Assembly (NCBI RefSeq): GCF_000332355.1
Contig: NZ_KB235958.1
Span: 3,459,922 to 3,523,921, forward strand
Source: Baaleninema simplex PCC 7105
GTDB taxonomy: Bacteria; Cyanobacteriota; Cyanobacteriia; Cyanobacteriales; Geitlerinemataceae
Length of the DNA stretch: 64,000 nucleotides
Reading direction: 5' to 3'
Shown: positions 9,054-18,545 of the stretch, piece by piece
How positions within the stretch are numbered: the first letter of the stretch is position 1
Layout: every line of letters starts with the position of its first letter
Made by a program: the position numbers and the translations under genes
Notes under the pieces: model-generated
Database searches by the model: none
Told to the model about the DNA's origin: nothing
The model's input: only the letters and a program-made list of their open reading frames with translations

Positions 9054-9626
9054 CGACAATTTAAACTTTATAGAAAACCACTGAATTCTCACAATCCTTG
9101 TAGGGTGGGCATTGCTCACCCTACGATTCTTAGGATTGGCGTTAGATTAGCATATTATTTGTCAAAAAACCATCTTTTAAATATTTTATTTTATTACAAC
9201 AATCGAAACTCGTAATAATTTATAAATTAAGTAAAATTACGCAATTAGATCGATTCAAAATACCCTTGACTTCACCTCTTCTCCGTTACGTTCTCAACCA
9301 ACAGCACCTTGAAATCGTCTATCTCAAAAAATATTTCAAACTTTCCGGAACCCCGACCCGAGCCTCGAAAAGCAATGACAGGAAAGTGTGTCCGTATCGT
9401 GTCGAGATTGTTGGGAACATTCACGAGGTTTTAGAAGTCAAAAATATTGAAGCTGCCGATCGAACCAAACGCCCTCTTTCTAAGTTTCAACGAGCCTTTT
9501 ACTTTTCCTATATTTCTTGAGAACTATTGCATTTCCAAATGCGATCGAACCCAGGAGTTCAAAAATATAGGAAAAATTTCCACGGGTGTTTCTACCAGAA
9601 ACCATGCCTAAACCTGTGGAGGAATC
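9054..9626 (+). other. AT-rich intergenic region with hairpin
   Basis: About 570 bp. GTAGGGTG and CACCCTAC at 9100-9124 form a short stem-loop after the TPR gene. The rest is AT-rich. A frame from TTG at 9266 lacks any recognisable protein feature. GGAGG at 9618-9622, five bases before the ATG, is a strong ribosome-binding site for the next gene. Confidence 0.6.
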
Positions 9627-11570
9627 ATGGCGAACATTACAGGAACCCTAGTTCCGGATCTAATTATTCCGGGCGGCAACATTCAAGGAGAACTCTTACC
9701 CGACTTATCGGGCGACGACATTATCGACTCTCGCGACGGTGACGACGCCGTTGCAGCTGACGCGGGGAACGACAGCGTCGTCGGCGGTCTCGGAGACGAC
9801 CAACTCTTCGGGAACGCAGGAAACGACACCATGCGCGGCGACGCTGGACTCGACTCGCTGTACGGCGGACGAGACGACGACTTACTCTACGGAGACGACG
9901 GCAACGACCTCGTCTTCGCCGACCTCGGCAACGATACCGGCTACGGCGGTGCTGGGGACGATCTCATGACCGGAAACAAAGGCGAAGATGCCTTGTACGG
10001 CGGCGACGGTAACGACAGCATTTTCGGCGGACAAGACAACGACAGCATCTTTGGAGACGCTGGCGACGACTTGCTCCTCGGCGACCTCGGTGCCGACACC
10101 CTCGAAGGGGGTGCGGGGAACGATATCTTCGTGATGTCGCGACGAGACGCAACCCTGACGACGGGCGGCGCAACCGTTGACGATGCCGACCTCATTAAAG
10201 ACTTTGTCAAAGGCGAAGACAAGTTTATGTTGGACGGTCTGCAATTTACAGACCTCAACATTCAAGTGGACGCAGACGGCAACTCGACGATTCAAGACAG
10301 CCAGACGAGCCAGTTCCTCGCCAAAGTCGAAGGCGTCTCCGACCTCGACGTGACGGACTTCACGGGAGTCACCACTGACCCCGGACCACAAGGCGCGTTC
10401 CAATTCAGCCAAGCTGCCTATACGGGGGTCGAAGGTACCGATGCCGCAAACCCTGGCAAGACGCTGATTACCGTTACCCGCACCGACGGTTCTCAAGATC
10501 CCGTTTCCGTGGGGTACAAAGTCACGCCTGGCGTCACCAACCCAGCTCTGGCGGGGGGAATCGACTTCTTCGAGACGACCGACGGGTTGTTGACCTTCGC
10601 CGCTGGCGAAACGCAAAAAACCTTTGAAGTCCTACTTCCGGCCGATCCCGGTACGACCAACGTTGCTGACGATGGAAAAACCGTATCGCTGACGCTATTT
10701 AACCCCACGAACGGGGCAGTTCTGGGCAGCCAATCGGCGGCGGTTCTCACCATCGGCGATTCGGCCGGTAGTGGTGTAGCAGTCGTTGGTGCTGAGTACG
10801 AATTCGTTCTCGATTCCGTGGCTGGCGCTTCGACCAACGTTTACGGGGTTGCCGAATCTGACGGCGGAACCGCACTGGGAACCTTCACCACGCCGATTAC
10901 CATCAAGCGCAGTATCACGGTGGGTGAAGACACCATCAACTTCAATGCCTTCGACGCCACCGCCACGAGTCCAGACGACTTCACTCGCGTTACCGGACAA
11001 ACAGTGACGTTTGCTGACGGCCAACAGTTCGCCACGGTGGACGTTGTCATCAACAACGACGGCACGGCCGTTGCCGAACCCGATATTGAGAATGCCAGCT
11101 TGACGCTGCAAAACGGCTCGGGTCAGGTTCTCGATTCTGCCAACTTGCTCATCAACAACCAAGCTGGTGCTGCAACGGGGGCAGGATTCTCGTTCGGTAC
11201 GAGTACGTACAGCCTGGGAAGCGGCGGTGTAGCTGCGATTGGTGGAGGAACGGGTAACGGTCCGAACGGCGAATTCCTCGAGCTGACAGTCTTCCGCTCT
11301 AACGTCTCGACGGCTGAGACCGTAGACTATAGCGTGATTGCGTCCACGACGGGTTCTGCTGCAACAGCCGATCCTGACGGTGCTGCTCCGGTCGGTAGCA
11401 CGTCTGATTTCGTTCCGGTCAGCGGTCAGTTAAGCTTCGGTATTGGGGAACTGACGAAAACCATTCAAGTTCCAGCCTTCTTTGATGGTGGTTCCAACGA
11501 ATTTATTACGGCCGAGCTGACTGGTAATGGATTGGGTCTGTTCCCAACTGCTAGCGTGGACATTCTCTAA
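9627..11570 (+). CDS. RTX (hemolysin-type calcium-binding) protein with Calx-beta domains
   Basis: This 647-residue, very acidic protein starts with about a dozen GGxGxD-type nonapeptide repeats (residues about 28-165), which fold into calcium-binding beta-rolls in secreted RTX proteins. Three Calx-beta-like domains follow, with segments such as FQFSQAAYTGVEG, FTTPITIKRSITVGEDTINF and FSFGTSTYSLGSGG. It has no classical signal peptide, which fits type I export, although the RTX block is N-terminal rather than at the end. A surface or adhesive role is inference. A strong Shine-Dalgarno site precedes it and a terminator follows. Confidence 0.85.
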   Translation: MANITGTLVPDLIIPGGNIQGELLPDLSGDDIIDSRDGDDAVAADAGNDSVVGGLGDDQLFGNAGNDTMRGDAGLDSLYGGRDDDLLYGDDGNDLVFADLGNDTGYGGAGDDLMTGNKGEDALYGGDGNDSIFGGQDNDSIFGDAGDDLLLGDLGADTLEGGAGNDIFVMSRRDATLTTGGATVDDADLIKDFVKGEDKFMLDGLQFTDLNIQVDADGNSTIQDSQTSQFLAKVEGVSDLDVTDFTGVTTDPGPQGAFQFSQAAYTGVEGTDAANPGKTLITVTRTDGSQDPVSVGYKVTPGVTNPALAGGIDFFETTDGLLTFAAGETQKTFEVLLPADPGTTNVADDGKTVSLTLFNPTNGAVLGSQSAAVLTIGDSAGSGVAVVGAEYEFVLDSVAGASTNVYGVAESDGGTALGTFTTPITIKRSITVGEDTINFNAFDATATSPDDFTRVTGQTVTFADGQQFATVDVVINNDGTAVAEPDIENASLTLQNGSGQVLDSANLLINNQAGAATGAGFSFGTSTYSLGSGGVAAIGGGTGNGPNGEFLELTVFRSNVSTAETVDYSVIASTTGSAATADPDGAAPVGSTSDFVPVSGQLSFGIGELTKTIQVPAFFDGGSNEFITAELTGNGLGLFPTASVDIL

Positions 11571-11625
11571 CTGCGATCGCTCTGCGTAATGTTTGAGACT
11601 GGAGCGTTCCAGCGAACTTGCTAAA

Positions 11626-11651
11626 AAGCACCCCACAACGGGGTGTTTTTT
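11626..11651 (+). terminator. Rho-independent terminator
   Basis: GCACCCC and GGGGTGT pair around ACAAC and are followed by a run of T, 55 bp after the RTX stop codon. Confidence 0.85.
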
Positions 11652-11704
11652 GTTATTACCTTCAAGCTATCTTAAAATCAGACCCTCCACTCTCTCCAAC
11701 CCCC

Positions 11705-12355
11705 GTGACTCGAAGTCTGGCGATCGCCAACACCATCACCTCTGTTCGAGATGTCGAAACTCGCTTTAGCTTGCACGAGAACGACAACCTCGGCTTTTTC
11801 CCAGAGTGGCACGAAAATTTACCGGAATTGACCCAAAGCGATCGCCAAACCCTCGATCGCATCCGAACCAGCTATCTCTACAACAGCGCAGCAGGAAATT
11901 TAACCGAAGCGACGGTTAACCTGCTACTGGTTTCGCCGTTGCTGTATCTCGCGGGATTTTGCGATCCGCCGTTTCGCCTGCAAGCGGAGGCGGCGGTGGA
12001 CATCTCCGTCACGGAACGCGACGAAGTGTATCGGGGTCGGATCGATATTCTCGTGTTGCAAAATCGGTTTTGGTTGGCAATCGTGGAGTCCAAACAAACG
12101 CGGTTTTCAGTTTCGACGGCGATTCCGCAAGCTTTAGCGTATATGGCTGGAAATCCAGACGGCGATCGCTCGGTGTTCGGACTGGTGACAAACGGCGACC
12201 ACTTCGTTTTTCTCAAAGCAGTTCGACAACCGACACCGGAATACAGTCTTTCAACGGATTTTTCGATTTACGCGAAGCCGGAAAACCAACTGTACGATGT
12301 TTTACAAGTTCTCAAGCGTATTGCTGGGGTGGTTGCAGCAGAGGGCGATCGCTAA
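11705..12355 (+). CDS. Solitary HSDR_N-type nuclease-domain protein
   Basis: About 216 residues resembling the N-terminal nuclease domain of type I restriction HsdR subunits. The PD-(D/E)xK core is visible as GRIDILVLQNRF followed by AIVESKQTRF, with Asp and Glu-x-Lys correctly spaced. No helicase domain and no hsdM or hsdS are nearby, as is common for single-domain cyanobacterial members of unknown role. The frame is open to 11618, but that stretch overlaps the terminator of the RTX gene. GTG at 11705 (VTRSLAIANTITS) is therefore the more plausible start. Confidence 0.7.
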   Translation: MTRSLAIANTITSVRDVETRFSLHENDNLGFFPEWHENLPELTQSDRQTLDRIRTSYLYNSAAGNLTEATVNLLLVSPLLYLAGFCDPPFRLQAEAAVDISVTERDEVYRGRIDILVLQNRFWLAIVESKQTRFSVSTAIPQALAYMAGNPDGDRSVFGLVTNGDHFVFLKAVRQPTPEYSLSTDFSIYAKPENQLYDVLQVLKRIAGVVAAEGDR

Positions 12356-12489
12356 CACGGTAGTGCTGCACTCTAATGATGCTGTTCAGCCAAAATCCTT
12401 GCCACGGAAGGATTTAAGAATCCAAATCGCACTTACTCCTCATTACTACCCACGGTAGAATTAATGCAGACGTCCGAGGAGAACTCGCC

Positions 12490-13059
12490 ATGACAGTCGT
12501 AGTAGACACCCGACAATTGAGTTTTGAAGAATATTGCCAACTCGACGATTCGGATCGACGCTACGAATTAGTCAACGGGGAGTTGCGTTTGATGAATCCG
12601 CCTACGATGCGGCATTTTTTTATAGCGAAGTTTTTAGAACGAGCGTTCGACGCTGAAATTCAACGCCTACAGCAACCCTGGACGTGCTTACAGGGTGCGG
12701 GAGTTCGGACGGGACTGGCGAAATCGCGCCTGCCAGACTTGATGGTGGTGTCTATAGACGCCGCAATGGAACTCTTGGATCGCTCGGCCGTGTTTCAAAC
12801 TGCACCGTTCCTGGCCGTCGAGATCGTCAGTCCCAGTTCGTCTGTGGACGACTACCGCTACAAACGTTCCGAGTACGGCGCGATCGAAATTCCCGAATAT
12901 TGGATCGTAGACGGACGCGATCGCAAGGTGAGGGTGCTGCACTTGGACGAAGGGTTTTACGAAGAAACAATATACACCGACGACGAGGCGATCGCATCAA
13001 AACTGTTTCCCGAGTTGAACGTGACGGCAACTCAAATATTCGCGATCGGCGGAAAATAG
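12490..13059 (+). CDS. Uma2 family endonuclease (DUF820)
   Basis: This 189-residue protein matches the Uma2/DUF820 family, PD-(D/E)xK-fold proteins that are greatly expanded in cyanobacteria and have no settled function. Features are the opening SFEEYCQLDDSDRRYELVNG, PDLMVV in the middle (Asp of the core), FLAVEIVSPSS (Glu of the core) and the YWIVDGRDRKVRVL strand. GAGGAG lies 10-15 bases upstream of the ATG. It follows the HSDR_N-type gene by 134 bp on the same strand. A second member lies at 48032. Confidence 0.85.
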   Translation: MTVVVDTRQLSFEEYCQLDDSDRRYELVNGELRLMNPPTMRHFFIAKFLERAFDAEIQRLQQPWTCLQGAGVRTGLAKSRLPDLMVVSIDAAMELLDRSAVFQTAPFLAVEIVSPSSSVDDYRYKRSEYGAIEIPEYWIVDGRDRKVRVLHLDEGFYEETIYTDDEAIASKLFPELNVTATQIFAIGGK

Positions 13060-13124
13060 TTGAGACAATCTTGTGGCGAGTCAACGTGAGGTGCGATCGC
13101 CTGCGCGAATTTGTTAAAGCCTTT

Positions 13125-13157
13125 AAAACCCCGATATCGCAAAGATACCAGGGTTTT
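13125..13157. terminator. Stem-loop between convergent genes
   Basis: AAAACCC and GGGTTTT flank a partly paired GATATC/GATACC core. The site lies between the ends of the convergent Uma2 and methyltransferase genes and could end both transcripts. Confidence 0.65.
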
Positions 13158-13187
13158 CACGTACAGCATTTTTGAGTCAATTCTCAA

Positions 13188-14294
13188 CTAAACTCGTCGA
13201 AATTGCAGCCAGCGCAACTCAACCGGCGGATTTGTCAACGTAGGGAACAACTCCCGTCCGGTTGCCCAGTTGAGGAAGTTATCCGACGGCGGCCAGGCTT
13301 CGCTGGGGAGATGTTGGGATTCGTAACTCACCACCGATTCGTTGCCAATTAACTGAAGCGGTAACGAAGCGATCGCCTCCTTCAACTCCTGTCGCGTCAA
13401 CAGGTAACAGCCTAACGCCTCAGACAACTCGCGCACTTTAGCGTCGGGCTGGTAGTCTCCTTTGGCAAGGAACGCCGCCACCAACAACACCCCACCCGGT
13501 TGTAACACGGAGGAGGTTTGACGGAAAAACTGCTCGACGCGATCGCTCCCCCGTAAATGGGGTAACACTTCCGAGGCGATCGCCAACCGATACGTCATCG
13601 ATAACGCGGCGCGATCGAGAACGTCGTTCGCCAACACCTTCACCGCCAATCCCCGTGAGTGCGCTAACTCCGTCAGTTGTTTTCCGACTAGCGGGTTCGA
13701 GGCGATCGCTTCGACGGGATGACCGCGTTTGGCCAGCGGTAAGCTGTTACGACCGATTCCCGCGCCGATATCCAACACCGGAACCTGTAACGCGTCTCCT
13801 AATTCTGCGGCGATCGCCATTGCCATTGCGTCGGGATAGCGACCGAATCGCGAAGATTTTGCTTCGGAAAACGACGGTTGCGCTTCCGTGGGGTCTGTAT
13901 TGACGACGATGCTAAAGGCAATGCCTCCGGTTAACCCCAACGCCGGACGCGCCAGTTGGTAGGTCAGGGTCAAATACGCATGGGGCGAGCGATCGAACCC
14001 TTCGGCGAGTTTCTTTGACAGTTGCCGTTCTAAGGCTTGCATTTCCGTTTGAGTTGGTTTTTGTCCTAAAACCTTTAATAAACCCCGAACCAGTTTGACA
14101 TATTGTTCGAGCATCGTCGGCATACAGGGAAGCTGAAACTCTCCTCGAACGGCGATCGTCGATTGCAGTTTTTCTTTAATGGCTAGATTTGGCGTGTTTG
14201 GAGTTTCAGGCATTGGTTGAGGTGTCGCATCGAGAAATAACGAATTTTGAATCGCGTTCATCTGCTTGTCTTCTGTGGCTTTTTCGTCTACCAC
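13188..14294 (-). CDS. Class I SAM-dependent methyltransferase
   Basis: This 368-residue protein has a helical N-terminal part of about 170 residues not assigned to any family, then a Rossmann methyltransferase domain. Motif I is VLDIGAGIGRNSLPLAKRG near 173-191, followed by motif-like segments LAIASEVLPHL and LQPGGVLLVAAF. The arrangement recalls TehB-like or generic methyltransferase-domain proteins, and the substrate is unknown. The start near 14294 is not certain, since MNAIQNSLF 11 residues in is also plausible. IS copy 2 begins about 50 bp upstream. Confidence 0.75.
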   Translation of the reverse strand: MVDEKATEDKQMNAIQNSLFLDATPQPMPETPNTPNLAIKEKLQSTIAVRGEFQLPCMPTMLEQYVKLVRGLLKVLGQKPTQTEMQALERQLSKKLAEGFDRSPHAYLTLTYQLARPALGLTGGIAFSIVVNTDPTEAQPSFSEAKSSRFGRYPDAMAMAIAAELGDALQVPVLDIGAGIGRNSLPLAKRGHPVEAIASNPLVGKQLTELAHSRGLAVKVLANDVLDRAALSMTYRLAIASEVLPHLRGSDRVEQFFRQTSSVLQPGGVLLVAAFLAKGDYQPDAKVRELSEALGCYLLTRQELKEAIASLPLQLIGNESVVSYESQHLPSEAWPPSDNFLNWATGRELFPTLTNPPVELRWLQFRRV

Positions 14295-14340
14295 ACCATA
14301 CAGAGGACAACGGTTTTCAACCGGGACGAACGACGCCTAT

Positions 14341-15768
14341 CCAGATTCTTCGCAGTACTCCAGCCATAGCTGAAAGCTTGGCTGGTGGTGTAGCGAAGCG
14401 CGACCGAGGGGAGTAACCTACAAAAGATTTGCTACAGTTTAGATATGCTAAACATGACGTGGGAATTTAAGCTAGAGCCAACTGCGAAGCAGGTTTCAGA
14501 GATCGAACACATTCTTGATGTGTGCCGCAATGTCTGGAATTTTGCTCTGCGGGAACGTAAAGACTGGCTAAAATCCCGCAAGTCGCCCGTGAATGCGTGC
14601 TCGATTCGGCAGGAATTTATCTTGCCAGCAGATGCACCCTTCCCGAACTACCACATTCAGGCTAAGCGTTTGACCGCTGCCAAGACTGAATTTCCTCAGC
14701 TCAAGACGGTCAACGCTCAGGTTCTTCAGCAAGTCCTTAGAAAACTTGAGGCTTCTTGGGAGTCATGGCGGTTAAAACGTTCGGGTCTTCCACGGTTCAA
14801 AAAGCCGAATCGAATGCGGTCGTTGGTCTTCCCTCAGATGCTCAAAAACTGCGTGTCTGATGAGGGTATAAAGCTGTCGCAACTGGGCTGGGTTCGGGTT
14901 CGGTGGTCGCGGAAAATTCCTGATTTATTTCAGGTTAAGCAAGCTCGAATTGTGCGTAAGGCATCCGGGTACTTTGTCATGCTTAGCCTTCAGGCTGACG
15001 TCGATATTCCTGCTGTAGCCCCTCACGGACATCCGGTAGGGATTGATGTGGGTCTGGAGTACTTTCTTTCAACTTCTGATGGAGAACAGGTTAAGCGACC
15101 TCGCTTTTTCAACAATTTGCACCGCAAGCTGAAATTGACGAGCGACCCCGCGCCGTCGCACGGCGCTAGGGAACGCGCGAGTTGCTGCAACGTCGATTGA
15201 AGAAAAAGCAGAAGGGGTCAGCTAACTGGCTGAAACTCCAGAAGAAAATTGCCAGAGTCCATCAACGTATTGCCGATACGCGAAAAGACTGGCATTTCAA
15301 GCTGGCTCATCACCTCTGCGACGGTGCAGGGATGATTTTTGTCGAAGATCTCGACTTCCGCATTATGGCGAAAGGAATGCTAGGCAAGCATACCCTAGAT
15401 GCCGGATTGGGTCAGTTTACCAACCAGATTCTTCCCTGGGTGTGCTGGAAGCGTGATGTGTATTACGGCAAGGTGGATGCTCGTGGCACTTCTCAGGAAT
15501 GTCCCGATTGTGGGGCAGAGGTTCGTAAAGACCTCTCAACTCGAATCCATCACTGCCACAACTGCGGGTCAACAAAGCCCCGTGATGTGGCGAGTGGACA
15601 AGTCATCTGTAGCCGTGGGCAACGGCAAATCGAAAATGCCTGTGGAGTCGAGGCGACGGGGGATCGGGTCACTGATTCTAGTTGGCTGGCTGTGAAGCAG
15701 GAAATCTTTGGGGCGACCCAAGGAATCTCCCTGCATACCCGGAACGGGTTGCTGGGAGAGGATGTCAA
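14341..15768 (+). mobile_element. IS200/IS605-type element, tnpB only (copy 2)
   Basis: The left end resembles copies 1 and 3 in diverged form (CAGATTCTTCGCAG, then GGTGGTG). The right end, GGGAGAGGATGTCAA, is shared base for base with copy 3 and stops at 15768, which fixes the boundary. Total length is about 1.43 kb. No tnpA is present. Confidence 0.8.
15138..15181. repeat. 44-bp palindromic insert in tnpB copy 2
   Basis: Copies 1 and 3 read straight across this point. The insert is flanked by TTG at 15135-15137 and 15182-15184. Its centre is a perfect hairpin, GCGCCGT-CGC-ACGGCGC. Its sequence differs from the insert in copy 1, yet the core length is the same 44 bp, and both start with ACG in the tnpB sense. 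Confidence 0.75.
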
Positions 15769-15824
15769 CTCAAAAGAGCGATCGCCAAAAACCCTACCCA
15801 ATTCTGATATTTGCGAGATGCACC

Positions 15825-15857
15825 AGATCCCCAGAATTTACAAAATTCCGGGGATCT
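15825..15857. repeat. CCCCGG-type stem-loop
   Basis: AGATCCCCAGAATTT and AAATTCCGGGGATCT form a 15-bp stem with one mismatch and a 3-nt loop. It belongs to the family at 46410 and 53797. Confidence 0.8.
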
Positions 15858-15911
15858 CACCGCACCACGCGATCGAATGCAGTCTTGACAAAAATCGATT
15901 TATATGATATA

Positions 15912-15938
15912 AACCCGGCATCTCGAAGATACCGGGTT
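15912..15938 (-). terminator. Stem-loop after leuA
   Basis: AACCCGGCATCT and AGATACCGGGTT pair around CGA. It lies 20 bp beyond the leuA stop, and the leuA strand reads AACCCGG...CCGGGTTT. It could terminate leuA and belongs loosely to the same hairpin family. Confidence 0.6.
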
Positions 15939-15957
15939 GGTGAAGCGATGGTCGATC

Positions 15958-17571
15958 CTAGACCCGACTCGTTACCGACGGTTCCGCTTGTGCTGAAAAC
16001 GACGGACTTTGCATCGCACCATAAAGGCGATTCAGTGCGTTGACGTAAGCGTGCGCCGAAGCGACGATCACGTCCGTGTTGGCCGCATGGCCGGAGAATA
16101 CGCGACCTTCGTGGCGCAACCGTACCGTCACTTCGCCGAGAGCGTCGATTCCCGCCGTCACGGACTGCACCGTATACTCAATGAGTTCGCTGGGTAAGTC
16201 GATAATTTGATGGATGGCTTTGTACACCGCATCGACCGGCCCCGTTCCCAAGGCAACTTCAGTACGTTCTTCACCGTCGGGGGTGCGAAGCGTCACCGTC
16301 GCCGTCGGACGGAGGCGATCGCCGCAGGACACCTGTGCCAACTCCAACTTATAAAGTTCCGGCGGTTGTTGGATTTGGTCGTTGACGATGGACTCTAAAT
16401 CCCAATCGGTAATTTCTTTCTTGCGATCGGCAAACTTTTTAAAGTTGAGAAAAGCTTTGTTCAACTCGTTTTCCGACAGCTCGAAACCCAACTCTTTCAA
16501 GCGAGTTTTGAAGGCGTTGCGACCGGAATGTTTGCCCAAAACGATTTGGTTTTCGTTCACCCCGATGGACTGGGCGTCCATAATCTCGTAGGTGAGTTTA
16601 TTTTTGAGAACGCCGTCTTGATGAATTCCCGACTCGTGTGCGAAAGCATTCGCTCCGACGATCGCTTTATTCGGTTGAACGAACATCCCCGTGAGGTTCG
16701 ACACTAACCGAGAGGTTTTATAAATTTCGCGGGTGTTGATGTTCGTAAGCGGTTCTTCCGACTCCGCCGGACGCCCCAAGAAGGGGTTGAAGTACTGTCG
16801 CCGCACGTGCAACGCCATCACCAACTCTTCTAAGGCAGCGTTCCCCGCCCGTTCGCCGATACCGTTGATGGTACATTCGAGCTGGCGAGCGCCGTTTTTC
16901 ACCGCTTCGAGGAAGTTGGCTACAGCTAATCCCAGGTCGTTGTGACCGTGAACGGAGATAATTGCCTTGTCGATATTGCGAACGTTTTCTTCGATCCCGC
17001 CAATCAACGCCCCGAATTCAGTGGGGGTGGTGTAGCCGACAGTATCGGGGATGTTAACGGTGGTCGCCCCGGCGTCGATAACCGCTTCGAGGACGCGATA
17101 CAGGAATTCGGGATCGCTGCGTCCGGCGTCTTCGGGGGAAAACTCCACGTCGTCAGTAAAAGTTTTAGCATAAGCGACCATTTCCGGGGCGATCGCCAAT
17201 ACCTCGTCTCTACTTTTGCGGAGTTTGTATTCCAGATGAATGTCCGACGTGGCGATAAAGGTGTGAATGCGCTTGTGGGCGGCGGGTTCTAGGGCTTCTC
17301 CGGCGGCTTTGATGTCGGCACCGGTAGCGCGGGCTAAGCCGCAAATGGTGGGGCCGTCGGGAGTTCCGACTTGTTCGGCGATGGTTTGTACCGCCTCGAA
17401 GTCGCCGGGACTGGCGAAGGGAAATCCAGCTTCGATGACATCGACACCGAGACGCGCCAGTTGTCGGGCGATGGTGAGTTTTTCGTCTTTATTGAGGGTC
17501 GCGCCGGGGGATTGTTCGCCGTCGCGCAAGGTGGTATCGAAAATGATAATGCGATCGAGTGGGTCTCTCAT
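15958..17571 (-). CDS. leuA: 2-isopropylmalate synthase
   Basis: LeuA condenses acetyl-CoA with 2-oxoisovalerate, the first committed step of leucine synthesis. The 537-residue protein has the catalytic TIM barrel with [13 protein letters not shown] at the N-terminus (metal-binding Asp), the motif [14 protein letters not shown] with the metal-binding histidines near 205, and [10 protein letters not shown] near 240. The C-terminal regulatory LeuA-dimer domain spans about 400-520. Length and order are normal for the long bacterial form. ilvE, the last step of the same pathway, lies elsewhere in the window at 33753. Confidence 0.96.
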   Translation of the reverse strand: MRDPLDRIIIFDTTLRDGEQSPGATLNKDEKLTIARQLARLGVDVIEAGFPFASPGDFEAVQTIAEQVGTPDGPTICGLARATGADIKAAGEALEPAAHKRIHTFIATSDIHLEYKLRKSRDEVLAIAPEMVAYAKTFTDDVEFSPEDAGRSDPEFLYRVLEAVIDAGATTVNIPDTVGYTTPTEFGALIGGIEENVRNIDKAIISVHGHNDLGLAVANFLEAVKNGARQLECTINGIGERAGNAALEELVMALHVRRQYFNPFLGRPAESEEPLTNINTREIYKTSRLVSNLTGMFVQPNKAIVGANAFAHESGIHQDGVLKNKLTYEIMDAQSIGVNENQIVLGKHSGRNAFKTRLKELGFELSENELNKAFLNFKKFADRKKEITDWDLESIVNDQIQQPPELYKLELAQVSCGDRLRPTATVTLRTPDGEERTEVALGTGPVDAVYKAIHQIIDLPSELIEYTVQSVTAGIDALGEVTVRLRHEGRVFSGHAANTDVIVASAHAYVNALNRLYGAMQSPSFSAQAEPSVTSRV

Positions 17572-17701
17572 GGGTGTGCCTCCTGTACGGGAAATCAGCG
17601 GTCAAACTTTGGAAGGCTAACGTTCGAGGTCGGAGAAAACGGAACGCGGCGATCGCCTCTCGGTCGATCGGTTCTGTTCTCCTCTTGTTAGGGAATCGAG
17701 T

Positions 17702-18223
17702 TTAGTAATCGGTTTTCTCGATTTTCTCGCGAATGTCGTTGAGGTCGATGTAGCGATCGGTGGCGTTTCGCAGTTCCCGAGCGATCATGCCTTCAGTCGA
17801 AACGACGGTAATATGGGTGTTTTTCGATCGCAGCAGTTCGATCGCCCGCTCGAAATCCCCATCTCCACTAAATAACACCACGCGATTGTACTGCTCGACG
17901 GTGTTAAACATATCTATAACAATTTCAATGTCTAGATTGGCTTTTTGGGAGTAGCGACCGGAGTTGTCGTCGTAATATTCTTTAAGAATTTTAGTACGGA
18001 CGGTATAGCCGAGGCTGATGAGGGCATCGCGAAAGCCCCGTTGGTCTTGAGGATCTTTAAGTCCGGTATACCAAAACGCGTTGACGAGGGTGGTGCTGGC
18101 GTGTTCGTGTTTGAAATAGTCGAGAACCCGGCGCGGGTCGAAAAACCATCCATTTTTTTGTTGGGCGTAGAACATATTGTTCCCGTCAACAAAGATAGAG
18201 AGGCGATCGGTGTCATAAATCAT
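17702..18223 (-). CDS. LabA-like NYN-domain protein
   Basis: This 173-residue protein is a NYN (PIN-like, DUF88) domain on its own. Key acidic positions are visible in SIFVDGNNMFY, NLDIEIVIDMF and VVLFSGDGDFERAIELL. LabA in Synechococcus belongs to this family and acts in negative feedback of clock output, but several paralogues exist per genome and most are unassigned; some NYN proteins are RNases. It lies 130 bp past leuA on the same strand. Calling it LabA-like is family knowledge; a role in clock output is only inference. Confidence 0.82.
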   Translation of the reverse strand: MIYDTDRLSIFVDGNNMFYAQQKNGWFFDPRRVLDYFKHEHASTTLVNAFWYTGLKDPQDQRGFRDALISLGYTVRTKILKEYYDDNSGRYSQKANLDIEIVIDMFNTVEQYNRVVLFSGDGDFERAIELLRSKNTHITVVSTEGMIARELRNATDRYIDLNDIREKIEKTDY

Positions 18224-18545
18224 GAAAATGTATACCTGGTTTATGCGTAGTTTAGACGTAAAATTTACGGTAGGATGTGTAACTTAAAATCGTGCTGACC
18301 GATAAATCGTCACGATCCGATGCTACATACAAGAGTTGCTGTCCTCGTCGATCGTTGCAAACGAAGACGAACGCTTTCGGTCGCCCGCATTTGAAGCTCG
18401 CGACCCGCTCGATCGCATAGCTTAACATTTTGATAAATATAATACGACGGGAGGCTCGGCATCAACTGAAATACAACTGCCGCGAGATTCGCATCGATCT
18501 CGTATCTGCTGCGCTCTCGGGCTTGGGTCGGGGAGTGGCTCGGTT
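18224..18545. other. Intergenic region with a hairpin relative
   Basis: Some 320 bp. At about 18270-18325 GGTAGGATGTGTAAC and a later TCGTCACGATCC resemble the element at 971-1033 in degraded form. No gene, tRNA or clear terminator was found. Confidence 0.45.

Larger units (their letters stand above)
14445..15907 (+). pseudogene. tnpB: tnpB interrupted by a 47-bp insertion (copy 2)
   Basis: The first frame (14445-15200) covers the N-terminal region and the RuvC-I aspartate in GIDVGLE. A 47-bp insertion (44-bp core plus a 3-bp duplication) at 15138-15184 shifts the frame. The second part, open from about 15182, carries RuvC-II FVEDLDF, the zinc ribbon CPDCG/CHNCG and the RuvC-III aspartate in PRDVASGQVI. 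Without the insertion the gene would be intact. Its frame has no stop inside the element and runs into host DNA to 15907. Confidence 0.88.

Noticed and set aside
9266-9520. 84-codon frame before the RTX gene
   Set aside because: It starts with TTG, has no domain or ribosome-binding site and lies in the AT-rich leader of the next gene.
11618-11704. Earlier start for the HSDR_N-like gene
   Set aside because: It would lie on top of the RTX terminator hairpin.
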